11,583 bases of DNA from VRUB01 sp046758085 (GTDB taxonomy: Bacteria > Pseudomonadota > Gammaproteobacteria > Acidiferrobacterales > SPGG2): contig JBHHZP010000114.1 of the NCBI GenBank assembly GCA_046758085.1, positions 1-11,583 on the forward strand. Reading direction: 5' to 3'. The notes beneath the pieces are model-generated. The model did not search any database, had not been told where the DNA came from, and saw only the letters and a program-made list of their open reading frames with translations. Positions 1 through 6,812 of this stretch are shown in pieces. A program made the translations under genes and the position numbers. The first letter of the stretch is position 1. The number at the start of each line of letters is the position of its first letter.

Positions 1-2
1 GC

Positions 3-251
3 GCCCCGAGGCTGCTGATGCTCGACGAACCTTCGCTTGGGCTCTCACCGATGCTAGTCAAGGACAATTTCAAAATCATCCGGCGCATCAACGAGCAAGG
101 AATCACGGTTTTCCTGGTCGAGCAGAACGTACACCAAACTCTTGCAATCGCCGATTACGGCTATGTCTTGTCGAAGGGGCGCGTCGTTGCCGCTGGCACG
201 CCGGACGAATTGGGCCAGACCAGAGAGGTTCACCAGGCCTATTTCGGCTGA
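3..251 (+). CDS. livF: LivF-type branched-chain amino acid ABC transporter ATPase, 3' end only
   Basis: This is the C-terminal part (about 82 residues) of a cytoplasmic ABC ATPase; the start lies before the window. Visible are the Walker B segment LLMLDEP, the D-loop SLGLSP and the phrase FLVEQNVHQTLAIADYGYVL. The VEQN stretch, where most ABC ATPases carry the switch histidine, is typical of LivF and LivG, the ATPases of branched-chain amino acid/amide (HAAT) importers. The tail GRVVAAGTPDEL...VHQAYFG is a usual LivF ending. It would power uptake with LivG, the LivH/LivM permeases and a periplasmic binding protein, which presumably lie upstream. In this family the substrate may be an amino acid, an amide, urea or an aromatic acid. 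The next gene starts about 40 bases downstream on the same strand, so the importer may feed the hydrolases that follow. The family call is firm; the substrate is unknown. Confidence 0.9.
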   Translation, partial: APRLLMLDEPSLGLSPMLVKDNFKIIRRINEQGITVFLVEQNVHQTLAIADYGYVLSKGRVVAAGTPDELGQTREVHQAYFG

Positions 252-292
252 ATTAATCGTTCATTGCGACTTACAACGAAGAGGAAGCGCTC

Positions 293-1423
293 GTGACCGC
301 TCCCAAATCAGCGCTGGAACTCACCCGAACTTTAATGTGCTTCAACACCGTTAACCCACCCGGTGAGGAACGCCTCTGCGCCCAGCACCTTGGCGCTATA
401 TTGGAGAACGCAGGATTTTCCATTAACTATTACGAGTTTGCCGAACGCCGGGCGAGCCTTGTTGCGCGTGTTGGCGGCAACATGGACAAACCGCCGCTGT
501 GTTTTACCGGCCATATCGACACCGTGCCGCTTGGCGCGATGCCGTGGTCGACGGACCCGTTTGCCGGAGAGATTGGAGACGGCAAACTATACGGTCGCGG
601 ATCCAGCGATATGAAAAGCGGCGTGGCTGCATTCGTGACTGCCATATTGCAATTGGCCCCGAGAATGCAAAGCGGTCCCGGTGTTGTGCTGGTCATTACC
701 GCCGGAGAGGAAACGGGGTGCGAAGGCGCCTATCATCTGGCGGGCCTGCGCGATGTACTCGGCCAGGCGGGCGCTATTGTCGTCGCCGAGCCCACTGCCA
801 ATTACCCTTGTGTCGGGCATAAAGGGGCGCTTTGGCTTATGGCCCAGACCCGGGGCGTTACCGCCCATGGATCCATGCCAGAACACGGCGACAATGCCAT
901 CTACAAAGCGGCCCGTGCGATTGGCAAACTGGAAGGTTATGACTTCAACGTTGACCGCCACGATGTGCTGGGATCACCGACGCTCAATGTCGGCACCGTA
1001 CGCGGTGGTCTGAACATCAACTCGGTACCCGACGAGGCAGAGATCAGTATCGACATCCGCACGATTCCTGCACTGGGGCATGAGGCCCTACGCGCGCGTC
1101 TTCGAGGATATCTGGGCGACGAGGTCGAGATTTCGCCCATCGTGGACGTCGAAAGCGTATGGACCGATCCTGCCGATGACTGGGTGCAAGAAGTCTTCGC
1201 GACGATGGCGCCACTGTTGAGCGAATCTCTTGAACCACGGACCGCAACCTTTTTCACCGACGCCGCGGCACTGAAACCGGCATACGGTGGACCACCCACT
1301 GTGATCCTCGGTCCTGGCGAACCGGAAATGGCACACAAAACCGACGAGTATTGCATCTTAGACCGAATTGAACAGGCGGTTGAAGCCAATGTGAACATTA
1401 CGAAACAATGGTGCAAGCTGTGA
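293..1423 (+). CDS. M20 family metallopeptidase / deacylase (ArgE/DapE/CPG2 type)
   Basis: A 376-residue zinc hydrolase of the M20 family, which cleaves amide bonds of N-acyl amino acids or small peptides in the cytoplasm. Metal-site motifs are in order: TGHIDTVP (His74, Asp76), YGRGSSDMKSG (bridging Asp106), TAGEETG (catalytic Glu139, metal Glu140), VAEPT (Glu166) and MAHKTDE (His348). The lid/dimerisation segment is marked by GHKGALWL and AHGSMPEHGDNAI around residues 175-202. Length is normal and no key residue is missing. The GTG start is chosen because GAGGAAG lies at 281-287, five bases upstream, and translation from it gives the usual family N-terminus. It follows livF closely and precedes another hydrolase on the same strand. 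ArgE, DapE and carboxypeptidase G2-like enzymes cannot be separated by motif; the Liv neighbour favours a deacylase acting on an imported substrate (inference). Confidence 0.9.
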   Translation: MTAPKSALELTRTLMCFNTVNPPGEERLCAQHLGAILENAGFSINYYEFAERRASLVARVGGNMDKPPLCFTGHIDTVPLGAMPWSTDPFAGEIGDGKLYGRGSSDMKSGVAAFVTAILQLAPRMQSGPGVVLVITAGEETGCEGAYHLAGLRDVLGQAGAIVVAEPTANYPCVGHKGALWLMAQTRGVTAHGSMPEHGDNAIYKAARAIGKLEGYDFNVDRHDVLGSPTLNVGTVRGGLNINSVPDEAEISIDIRTIPALGHEALRARLRGYLGDEVEISPIVDVESVWTDPADDWVQEVFATMAPLLSESLEPRTATFFTDAAALKPAYGGPPTVILGPGEPEMAHKTDEYCILDRIEQAVEANVNITKQWCKL

Positions 1424-1481
1424 CCCAATCGCCGGGTGCTGTTTACATGACTTTTCGATCTTCCTGCCCAAAGCTAATCCG

Positions 1482-2354
1482 ATGAGCACTCGTAAGATAT
1501 TTCGTGACTATGACCAGGCGGCTCTGGACAAGCAATACAACAGCCGCGCCGCCGTGCCCGAGCACGTCCAGCACGTTGAGCGCTGGACGCGCGACGGCGA
1601 CAAGGCGTGCGAGCAGCTGCCGCACCATCTTGACGTGGCCTACGGTGACGGCGACGCGGAGCAGCTTGATGTTTTCCCGGCCACGGCTTCTGGCCCGGCA
1701 CCGGTGCAGGTGTTTTTTCACGGCGGTTATTGGATGAGCCGCGACAAGAGCAACTTCCGGTTCTTGGCGCGGACATTCGTGCCCGCCGGTGCCGTGTTCA
1801 TCACCGTGAACTATGGGCTGCTTCCGGCCGTTGATATTGACGAGCTGGTGCACCAGTGTCGTGCGGCGGTGGCGTGGGTCTACGGCCACGTAAAGAATTT
1901 CGGCGGTGATCCGGACCGAATCCACGTATCGGGCCATTCGGCCGGCGGACATGTGGTGGCGATGTTGATGGCCACCGACTGGGCCGAGTTCGCAGATCTG
2001 CCGGATGCGCTGATCAGGGGCGGTTGCGCGGTCAGCGGCCTGTTTGACCTGATACCGGTGCGTCTGTGCTACCTGAATGAAACATTACGGCTCACCCCGA
2101 AACACGTCTCGCGCAACAGTCCCATGCAGCTGGCGCCGCTGTCGACCGCCCCGCTTATCCTTGCTTGCGGCGGCCTCGAGAGCGATGAGTTCCGGCGTCA
2201 GAGCGCGGAGCTCGGCGCCGTCTGGAACCAGCAAGGAGCATCGTGTCAGGTGATGGAACGACCGGGATTTAATCATTTTACTATCGTGCACGATCTTTCG
2301 GACCGGCGTGCGCCGCTGGCGCAAGCAGTCTTGACGCAGATGCGGCTGGCCTGA
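1482..2354 (+). CDS. Alpha/beta hydrolase, arylformamidase (kynurenine formamidase)-like
   Basis: A 290-residue alpha/beta hydrolase without a signal peptide, so probably cytoplasmic. The oxyanion-hole motif HGGYW is at residues 80-84 and the nucleophile elbow GHSAGGH at 151-157 (Ser153). The acid is probably Glu233 or Asp235 in GGLESDEF, and the base is His265 in GFNHFTI. The N-terminus (YDQAALDKQYNSRAAVPEH) and the HGGYW...GHSAGGH pairing resemble the AFMID-like esterase branch, which hydrolyses N-formylkynurenine or related esters and amides. It is not the metal-dependent bacterial KynB family. No clear Shine-Dalgarno site precedes the ATG. It lies 58 bases after the M20 gene and 48 before the DsbA-fold gene, so one transcript is likely. 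No tryptophan-catabolism genes are visible, so kynurenine itself is not established as the substrate. Confidence 0.85.
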   Translation: MSTRKIFRDYDQAALDKQYNSRAAVPEHVQHVERWTRDGDKACEQLPHHLDVAYGDGDAEQLDVFPATASGPAPVQVFFHGGYWMSRDKSNFRFLARTFVPAGAVFITVNYGLLPAVDIDELVHQCRAAVAWVYGHVKNFGGDPDRIHVSGHSAGGHVVAMLMATDWAEFADLPDALIRGGCAVSGLFDLIPVRLCYLNETLRLTPKHVSRNSPMQLAPLSTAPLILACGGLESDEFRRQSAELGAVWNQQGASCQVMERPGFNHFTIVHDLSDRRAPLAQAVLTQMRLA

Positions 2355-2402
2355 GGGAGGTGCGCTTACGCGCCCGCCAGTATCATCAGTAAAGGTATTT
2401 CC

Positions 2403-3068
2403 ATGAGCCTATCCTTTGACCTTTTCTGGTCTTTTCGAAGCCCTTACTGTTACCTCGCGTTGCCGCGTATCCTGCAGATAAACAAAAAATACGATGTAGA
2501 GGTGAACGTGCGACCCGTTTACCCGATGGCCGTGCGCTCGCCCGATTTCTTCAAACGGGTCCATCCGAATTATCGCCGTTATCACCTGATGGACTCCCAG
2601 CGTGTCGCAGAGTATCTCGGCATCCCTTATCGCCGGCCGATTCCGGACCCCATTATCCAGGACATGGAGACCAATGAAATTGCCGCCGAGCAACCCCACA
2701 TCTACCGGCTCACGCGACTGGGCATGGCGGCGGTGCTGGTCGGGCATGGCCTGGCTTTCCTCGAGCAGGTCTCATCATTGCTATGGGACGGTAGCGTGGA
2801 AGGTTGGGACCAGCGAACCCATCTCGCTGAGGCGCTTGCACGCGCGGACCTGAATCTCACGGCTCTTGATCGTGATATTGCAGCTGACCCCGCCCGCTAC
2901 GACACCCTGATCGAGCAGAACCAGGATGCGCATATCCAGGGGGGGCACTGGGGCGTACCGACCATGGTGTTTAGGGGAGAGCCTTTCTTCGGCCAGGACC
3001 GCATCGAGCTGCTGATCTGGAGGATGCAGCAACACGGCTTACGCAAGCGCGAATTCGGCCCCACGTAG
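2403..3068 (+). CDS. 2-hydroxychromene-2-carboxylate isomerase-like protein (DsbA fold, kappa-GST type)
   Basis: A 221-residue thioredoxin-fold protein with a helical insertion. The N-terminal strand and active-site region FDLFWSFRSPYCYLA carries Ser13-Pro14-Tyr15 where DsbA has CXXC. The cis-proline motif GVP is at 184-186 in GHWGVPTMVFRGEPFFGQDRIELL, a hallmark ending of this family. Known members are glutathione-dependent isomerases, such as NahD of naphthalene breakdown, or kappa-class glutathione transferases. Many annotated members have no proven substrate. AAAGG at 2391-2395 sits seven bases before the ATG. It is the fourth gene of the run and is followed after one base by a TauE-type permease, which indicates translational coupling. 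Missing active-site cysteines argue against a disulfide oxidase. An aromatic or glutathione-conjugated substrate is inference. Confidence 0.85.
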   Translation: MSLSFDLFWSFRSPYCYLALPRILQINKKYDVEVNVRPVYPMAVRSPDFFKRVHPNYRRYHLMDSQRVAEYLGIPYRRPIPDPIIQDMETNEIAAEQPHIYRLTRLGMAAVLVGHGLAFLEQVSSLLWDGSVEGWDQRTHLAEALARADLNLTALDRDIAADPARYDTLIEQNQDAHIQGGHWGVPTMVFRGEPFFGQDRIELLIWRMQQHGLRKREFGPT

Positions 3069-3069
3069 C

Positions 3070-3849
3070 ATGGGCACAGCGATCTTCGCCGGCAACGAAT
3101 GGCTCGGGTTCGACTGGTTTGTCGTGGCGGTCGCCGTGCTGGCGCTAGTGCTCGGCGGAATCGTGAAAGGGGCAATTGGCGTTGGCCTGCCGGTGATTGC
3201 CGTCGCTGTGCTTTCCAGTTTTCTGCCGGTGCGGCTCGTGCTTGCGCTCGTCACGCTGCCGATCGTACTGACGAATTTCTGGCAAGCGATACATTCCGGC
3301 AATCCAATGGAACCTTTGCGCCGTTTCTGGCCGATGATCGTATTTCTGCTTGTGTTCATCTGGCTGAGCGCGAAGCTCGTGGTAAGCCTGGATCCTCGCG
3401 TTCTTTACGCCTTGATCGGCGTGGCGGTAATATCTTTCACCATCACCACCCGCTTCAAGGTAGTACGCTCTGTGCCGCCGTCGGCGGAGAAGTGGGCGGG
3501 TCCACTGGCTGGTACCTTCGGCGGTTTCCTTGGAGGGATATCGACGATATGGGGTCCGCCGATGATGATGTACTTCGTGATGCTGCACCTGCCTAAGGAG
3601 GCCTATATCCGAGCGGTTGGTCTGGTGTGGTTCATTGCCTCGATACCGCTCGTCCTCGCCTATATCCGACATGAAATCCTGACAGTAGACACGGCGACAG
3701 CATCAGCACTCGCCTGCATTCCGGCCTTTTTAGGCCTCGCGGTAGGGCAAAAGCTGCGCCAACACATCAACCAAGAGAAGTTCCGCAAGTTACTACTTGT
3801 ATTTTTGCTCCTAGTTGGCCTGAACCTGATCCGCCGCGCGATCTCTTGA
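3070..3849 (+). CDS. TauE/SafE family sulfite/anion exporter-like permease
   Basis: A 259-residue integral membrane protein of the TauE/SafE (formerly DUF81) family. Hydrophobic segments run through most of its length, consistent with about eight helices in two related halves. The first half carries GGIVKGAIGVGLPVIAV (residues 29-45). The second carries the matching GTFGGFLGGISTIWGPPMM (148-166), the internal duplication typical of the family. Characterised relatives move sulfite, sulfoacetate or other organic anions across the inner membrane, although many have no known substrate. The ATG begins one base after the preceding TAG. No strong ribosome site precedes it, so translation is probably coupled to the upstream isomerase-like gene. 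It ends the plus-strand run, and a candidate terminator follows within about 10 bases. Confidence 0.88.
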   Translation: MGTAIFAGNEWLGFDWFVVAVAVLALVLGGIVKGAIGVGLPVIAVAVLSSFLPVRLVLALVTLPIVLTNFWQAIHSGNPMEPLRRFWPMIVFLLVFIWLSAKLVVSLDPRVLYALIGVAVISFTITTRFKVVRSVPPSAEKWAGPLAGTFGGFLGGISTIWGPPMMMYFVMLHLPKEAYIRAVGLVWFIASIPLVLAYIRHEILTVDTATASALACIPAFLGLAVGQKLRQHINQEKFRKLLLVFLLLVGLNLIRRAIS

Positions 3850-3859
3850 ATCAAGTTGC

Positions 3860-3901
3860 AGCTAGTAAGTTAATGGTGCCAAATGAAACGTTAGCTTTTT
3901 T
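3860..3901 (+). terminator. Candidate intrinsic terminator after the TauE gene
   Basis: The arm AGCTA(GTAA)GTT pairs with AAC(G)TTAGCT, with a small internal loop, and is followed directly by six T bases at 3896-3901. The stem is AT-rich and imperfect, so strength is uncertain. The place is right: it lies between convergent genes. AGTAAGT in the left arm can also pair with ACTTACT at about 3907-3913, so an alternative fold reaches the 3' end of the MFS gene. The octamer TTGCTACT occurs twice beside it (3903-3910 and 3917-3924). Confidence 0.5.
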
Positions 3902-3919
3902 CTTGCTACTTACTGCTTG

Positions 3920-5143
3920 CTACTGAAGTTTATGCCTGTCTCCCTCCAGCTCTTTTGGACGCAGGGCCACCAGACCCAACAGGCCCAGCGCCATCACCAC
4001 GCCCATGGAGGCAAAGGCAAGGCCCCAACCGAGCACGCTCTCGCCGCCCGCAAGGTCTAGCACCCACCCAAAGGCCAACGGCCCGACAAAGGCAAACGCG
4101 AATCCCAGCGTCGAGTGCAAAGCCATAGTGGTTCCGCGGTAGCCGGGCGCGGCCGTACCAATTGCACCGGCGGTCACGGCCGCCGACTCCCCGGCCACGG
4201 TCACCCCATGAACCAGACAGAGCGCAGCCACCAACATGTACGAGAGCGCGGACGTGAAGCCGATAAAGGCGCAGAGCACGGCGGAGGAGAACATGACAAC
4301 AAAGATCAGGCGGCGGCGGCCGAAGCGCATCGCCAGTTCGTTGCCCATTATGCTCGCCCATACACCCAATAAGGTCATGATGGTCGCAACAATCGTCGGG
4401 CTGAGCGCGCCCACATCAGCGTCATGCCTTGCCTGCGTGAACACCAGCAGAGCCACCACCCAGGAGCGCATACCGAATAGCTCCCAGTTGTGGACCGCGT
4501 AACAGAGCGTGTACGCCATTGCGGAGCGATTGCGCAGCACGGGGCGAAAGTCGAGCAATGCAGTTGGGGGGACATCAGCTTTTTCCACCTTGGCTGGCGC
4601 CAATGTTCTGGCCACAATCACGAATGCTGCCAGCGACCCAAGCGCAGCTGCGCCAAACGCCCATCGCCAGTCCATCAAGGCCGTGATCGCCCCGGTTACA
4701 AGAAACGAGGTGGCCACACCTACACCGAAACCGCCGGTATAGAAGGCGATGGCGCGCGGTTGTTGGGTCCCCTCGACCCGGTCGCTCAACGCTTTCAGCC
4801 CAGGCATGTACGTGCCGGCGAGGCCCACGCCGGCCAAACCGCGAAACAGCATCGCCGTCCAGAAGCCCTCGGCAAACAACGCAAACCCGAGTGCGCCCAT
4901 GGCGCCAAGCGCGGTCGATATCAGGTAAATGCGCCGCGGATCGATGCGGTCCGTCAGGCTCACCAGGACCGGTACCGAAGCAGCGTAGCCACCGAGAAAG
5001 ATCGCCGATATCCAACCTGCCTGTGTGTTAGTGAGCTGCCAATCCCGAATGAAGTCGGGCAACAGCGCCGCGAAGGTGGAAAAGCCGAGCATACCCAGCA
5101 CCTCGGCACTGCACATGGCCACCACCAGTTGCACAGCGGACAT
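3920..5143 (-). CDS. MFS transporter, 12-helix
   Basis: A 407-residue major facilitator superfamily protein of normal length, with hydrophobic segments consistent with twelve helices. The motif-A-like loop between helices 2 and 3 reads SLTDRIDPRRIY (Asp65, Arg66, Arg70-71). The first helix region has an MFS-like opening (CSAEVLGMLGFSTFAALLPDFIRDW), and a Gly-rich segment (GLAGVGLAGTYMPGLKALSD) follows in the helix 4 region. The central loop is short, as in 12-helix families. AGGA lies about 10 bases upstream of the ATG on the minus strand. It converges on the TauE gene and lies downstream of the ArsP-like permease on the same strand, about 190 bases away, so it may be separately transcribed. 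The substrate cannot be read from sequence. Efflux or organic-anion transport are both possible. Confidence 0.88.
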   Translation of the reverse strand: MSAVQLVVAMCSAEVLGMLGFSTFAALLPDFIRDWQLTNTQAGWISAIFLGGYAASVPVLVSLTDRIDPRRIYLISTALGAMGALGFALFAEGFWTAMLFRGLAGVGLAGTYMPGLKALSDRVEGTQQPRAIAFYTGGFGVGVATSFLVTGAITALMDWRWAFGAAALGSLAAFVIVARTLAPAKVEKADVPPTALLDFRPVLRNRSAMAYTLCYAVHNWELFGMRSWVVALLVFTQARHDADVGALSPTIVATIMTLLGVWASIMGNELAMRFGRRRLIFVVMFSSAVLCAFIGFTSALSYMLVAALCLVHGVTVAGESAAVTAGAIGTAAPGYRGTTMALHSTLGFAFAFVGPLAFGWVLDLAGGESVLGWGLAFASMGVVMALGLLGLVALRPKELEGDRHKLQ

Positions 5144-5265
5144 AAATGGATTTTCCTATCGTCGCGATCGCTTGGCCTGACTTTAACACAGGCTGCACAA
5201 GGCGGATGAGGTACCTATGACTGCGCAAGGTTCAATATAATTTGAATCCTCGCTATCCCGAGCGC

Positions 5266-5312
5266 TCTGGAAAAAACGCAGCGAACGCAAAGGCACAGAG
5301 AACTCAGAGAAT
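5266..5312. repeat. Imperfect short tandem-like repeat tract (CTCTG/GCG units)
   Basis: Between the MFS and permease genes, the minus strand shows a row of similar 9-11 base units: TTCTCTGAG, TTCTCTGTGCC, TTTGCG, TTCGCTGCG, then a run of T. This pattern resembles the non-coding 'CTCTGCG' type intergenic repeats seen scattered in many environmental bacterial genomes. That resemblance is from memory and has not been searched. The rest of the 187-base gap holds a 16-base near-palindrome at 5231-5246 (TTCAATATAATTTGAA, two mismatches per half). Confidence 0.4.
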
Positions 5313-5330
5313 TCCTAGCGTGTGCGGGAG

Positions 5331-6374
5331 TTAGAGTGTGATCACGGCCTGGTAAACAAAACCAACCAGCATCGACCCCGTCAGCCCAAGCACCACGTAC
5401 AGGGCGAATACCGGTCGTTTCACCAATGCAAACACCGCCATCGCGGCCGGAATACTGGTCACGCCACCCGCGACCATGAACGTCAACGCCGCCCCCGGCG
5501 CCATTCCCATGTCCATAAGCGCCGAAACCGTAGGAATGGCCGCGTAGCCATTGAGGTAAGCCGGCACGCCCACCACGGCACTCGCCGGTATGGCCCACCA
5601 CTGCTGGTTTCCAAGCGAGGCCGAAATGGTTTCGGCGGGCAGATAAGCCAGCATCAGGCTCTCGATAATGAACGCGAGCGTCAGCCACTTGAGCAGGAAC
5701 CAGCCTGTCGTCCGGGCTCCCGCCACAAAAGTCTCGCGCCGTTCCGGGTATCGCCACAAAGCCCACCTAACCTCTGCCTCGTTTTCGAGCGCGGGGCGCC
5801 GGCACGAGGATTCGCAGCTTCGCACAAGCGGATTGAGTGAATTGGCAAACACACCCTGGCGCACAAGCATGTGAATGATAAACCCGGCGGCTATCCCCAT
5901 CAGCAAGGCTGCCATTGTTTTCGCCAGCACGAAGGGCAACTCGAATTGGGCGAGCATCAGGATAAACATCTCGGGATCCATCAACGGCGAGCTTATCCAG
6001 AACGCCATCACCGGCGCCAATGGCACACCCGCACCCAGCAAGCCCGCAATAATGGGAATAACGCCACACGAGCAGAAAGGCGAGAACGCGCCGAACACGG
6101 CCGCGATGACGATCGCCCGCGTTGCGTGCCCGCTGAACACGGTCGCGATCTGCCGGTCAATGCCCGAGGCCTTGGCGCTCGCTGCCACCAGCACGGACAA
6201 AATGAGGAACGGGGCAATGTACGCTAACGATTGTGCGGTGAACACCAACGTCGCGATTGCTTGGGTGGGGACTACGATTACCAACAGCACCATGAGCCCT
6301 GCACTTGTCAGAAGCACCCGGTCCAGGCGACGGACTCGCGTTGTGAACGCCATTGCGAGGGCATGCGTAGTCAT
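5331..6374 (-). CDS. ArsP/YraQ-type permease (DUF318), probable metalloid or organoarsenical efflux
   Basis: A 347-residue membrane protein of the YraQ/ArsP permease family with two hydrophobic halves. The family signature FSPFCSCGVIPIIAGLLGAG (residues 97-116) holds Cys101 and Cys103. The second half has the related GVPAYLNGYAAIPTVSAL and VAGGVTSIPA. A cytosolic-looking link (about 180-220) has a further Cys pair, Cys187 and Cys191. Characterised ArsP proteins export trivalent methylated or aromatic arsenicals; other members have unknown cargo. It starts 61 bases after an ArsR-family gene on the same strand, so the two are probably one regulated operon. That context is the main support for a metalloid role. 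The first Met has only a weak AGAG upstream; Met8 is an alternative start. No arsenate reductase, ArsB or ArsM is visible in the window. Confidence 0.85.
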   Translation of the reverse strand: MTTHALAMAFTTRVRRLDRVLLTSAGLMVLLVIVVPTQAIATLVFTAQSLAYIAPFLILSVLVAASAKASGIDRQIATVFSGHATRAIVIAAVFGAFSPFCSCGVIPIIAGLLGAGVPLAPVMAFWISSPLMDPEMFILMLAQFELPFVLAKTMAALLMGIAAGFIIHMLVRQGVFANSLNPLVRSCESSCRRPALENEAEVRWALWRYPERRETFVAGARTTGWFLLKWLTLAFIIESLMLAYLPAETISASLGNQQWWAIPASAVVGVPAYLNGYAAIPTVSALMDMGMAPGAALTFMVAGGVTSIPAAMAVFALVKRPVFALYVVLGLTGSMLVGFVYQAVITL

Positions 6375-6435
6375 TTCTCTGATCTTTCTTGATATCGCCT
6401 AAAGCTCTGAAAGGTTGGAACTGGCCACAAGAAGC

Positions 6436-6756
6436 TTATTTACCGGCGCGCTGCCGGCGCGCGCTGCTCCGCACCCCCGAGCAACACTCTTTCGACAGGA
6501 ATGCCATGAGCGCATCCATGGTCTCGTACACCGCCGCACAACGTTGTGTGCGGCCATCTCGCACCTGCGTGATCAATCCGGCCCAAAGCAGATGGGCAAT
6601 GTGATGCGACAATGTCGACTTCGGGATCTGCAGCTGGTCCTGGATCTCGCCCACGGAAAGTCCCGCGGGACCGGCCTTGACCAGTAACTGGTACGCCGCG
6701 AGGCGGGTGGGATTACCCAGCTCGGCAAGACACTTGGCGGCGGTCTCGAGATCCAT
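6436..6756 (-). CDS. arsR: ArsR/SmtB family winged-helix repressor
   Basis: A 106-residue DNA-binding regulator with the ArsR layout: CLAELGNPTRLAAYQLL (residues 9-25), then the recognition helix region VGEIQDQLQIPKSTLSHHIAHLLWAGLI (35-62), then the wing VRDGRTQRCAAVY. Such repressors leave DNA when they bind a metalloid or metal. The classical helix-3 CXC sensor is absent. Instead there is a vicinal pair, Cys91-Cys92, near the C-terminus (FLSKECCSG), as in C-terminal-site ArsR proteins that bind trivalent arsenicals; Cys9 and Cys73 are also present. The start at 6756 is preferred over an in-frame ATG at 6831. It matches the family N-terminus, and the longer form would run through the palindrome and promoter-like sites. 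No ribosome site precedes it. It probably represses itself and the downstream permease. Confidence 0.88.
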   Translation of the reverse strand: MDLETAAKCLAELGNPTRLAAYQLLVKAGPAGLSVGEIQDQLQIPKSTLSHHIAHLLWAGLITQVRDGRTQRCAAVYETMDALMAFLSKECCSGVRSSARRQRAGK

Positions 6757-6791
6757 GGCGTTACAGTAGCGCCACCGTCCCCAAATGTCAA
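6757..6791 (-). promoter_or_regulatory. Promoter-like site giving a leaderless arsR transcript
   Basis: On the minus strand a perfect -35 hexamer TTGACA (6791-6786) is followed by exactly 17 bases and TACTGT (6768-6763), which keeps the conserved T, A and final T of a -10 box. Only six bases then separate it from the arsR ATG. Transcription would therefore begin at or next to the start codon, consistent with the missing Shine-Dalgarno site. This is motif evidence only. A competing promoter, with TATAAT at 6810-6805 but a poor -35, would give a leader of about 40 bases. Confidence 0.5.
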
Positions 6792-6812
6792 CGATAGTTC
6801 TAGAATTATAGT
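6791..6812. promoter_or_regulatory. 22-bp imperfect palindrome, candidate ArsR operator
   Basis: The halves ACGATAGTTCT and AGAATTATAGT are inverted copies, matching at 9 of 11 positions, centred on the perfect core TTCTAGAA (6798-6805). The site lies 34 bases upstream of the arsR start. It touches the TTGACA box and contains a perfect minus-strand TATAAT at 6810-6805. A dyad of about this size overlapping the promoter is the usual form of an ArsR-family operator. Binding is inferred. Confidence 0.55.

Noticed and set aside
5163..5170. GCGATCGC octamer, as in cyanobacterial HIP1 repeats
   Set aside because: Only one copy was noticed and nothing else in the window suggests a cyanobacterium; expected by chance in GC-rich DNA.
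4490..5209. Plus-strand 239-codon open frame opposite the MFS gene
   Set aside because: The antisense strand has a full-length MFS protein with clear motifs; the plus frame is a basic, featureless product typical of GC-rich shadow frames.
5322..6402. Plus-strand open frames of 172 and 175 codons opposite the ArsP-like permease
   Set aside because: They are low-complexity, His/Arg- or Ala-rich shadows of a convincing membrane protein gene on the minus strand and show no family features.
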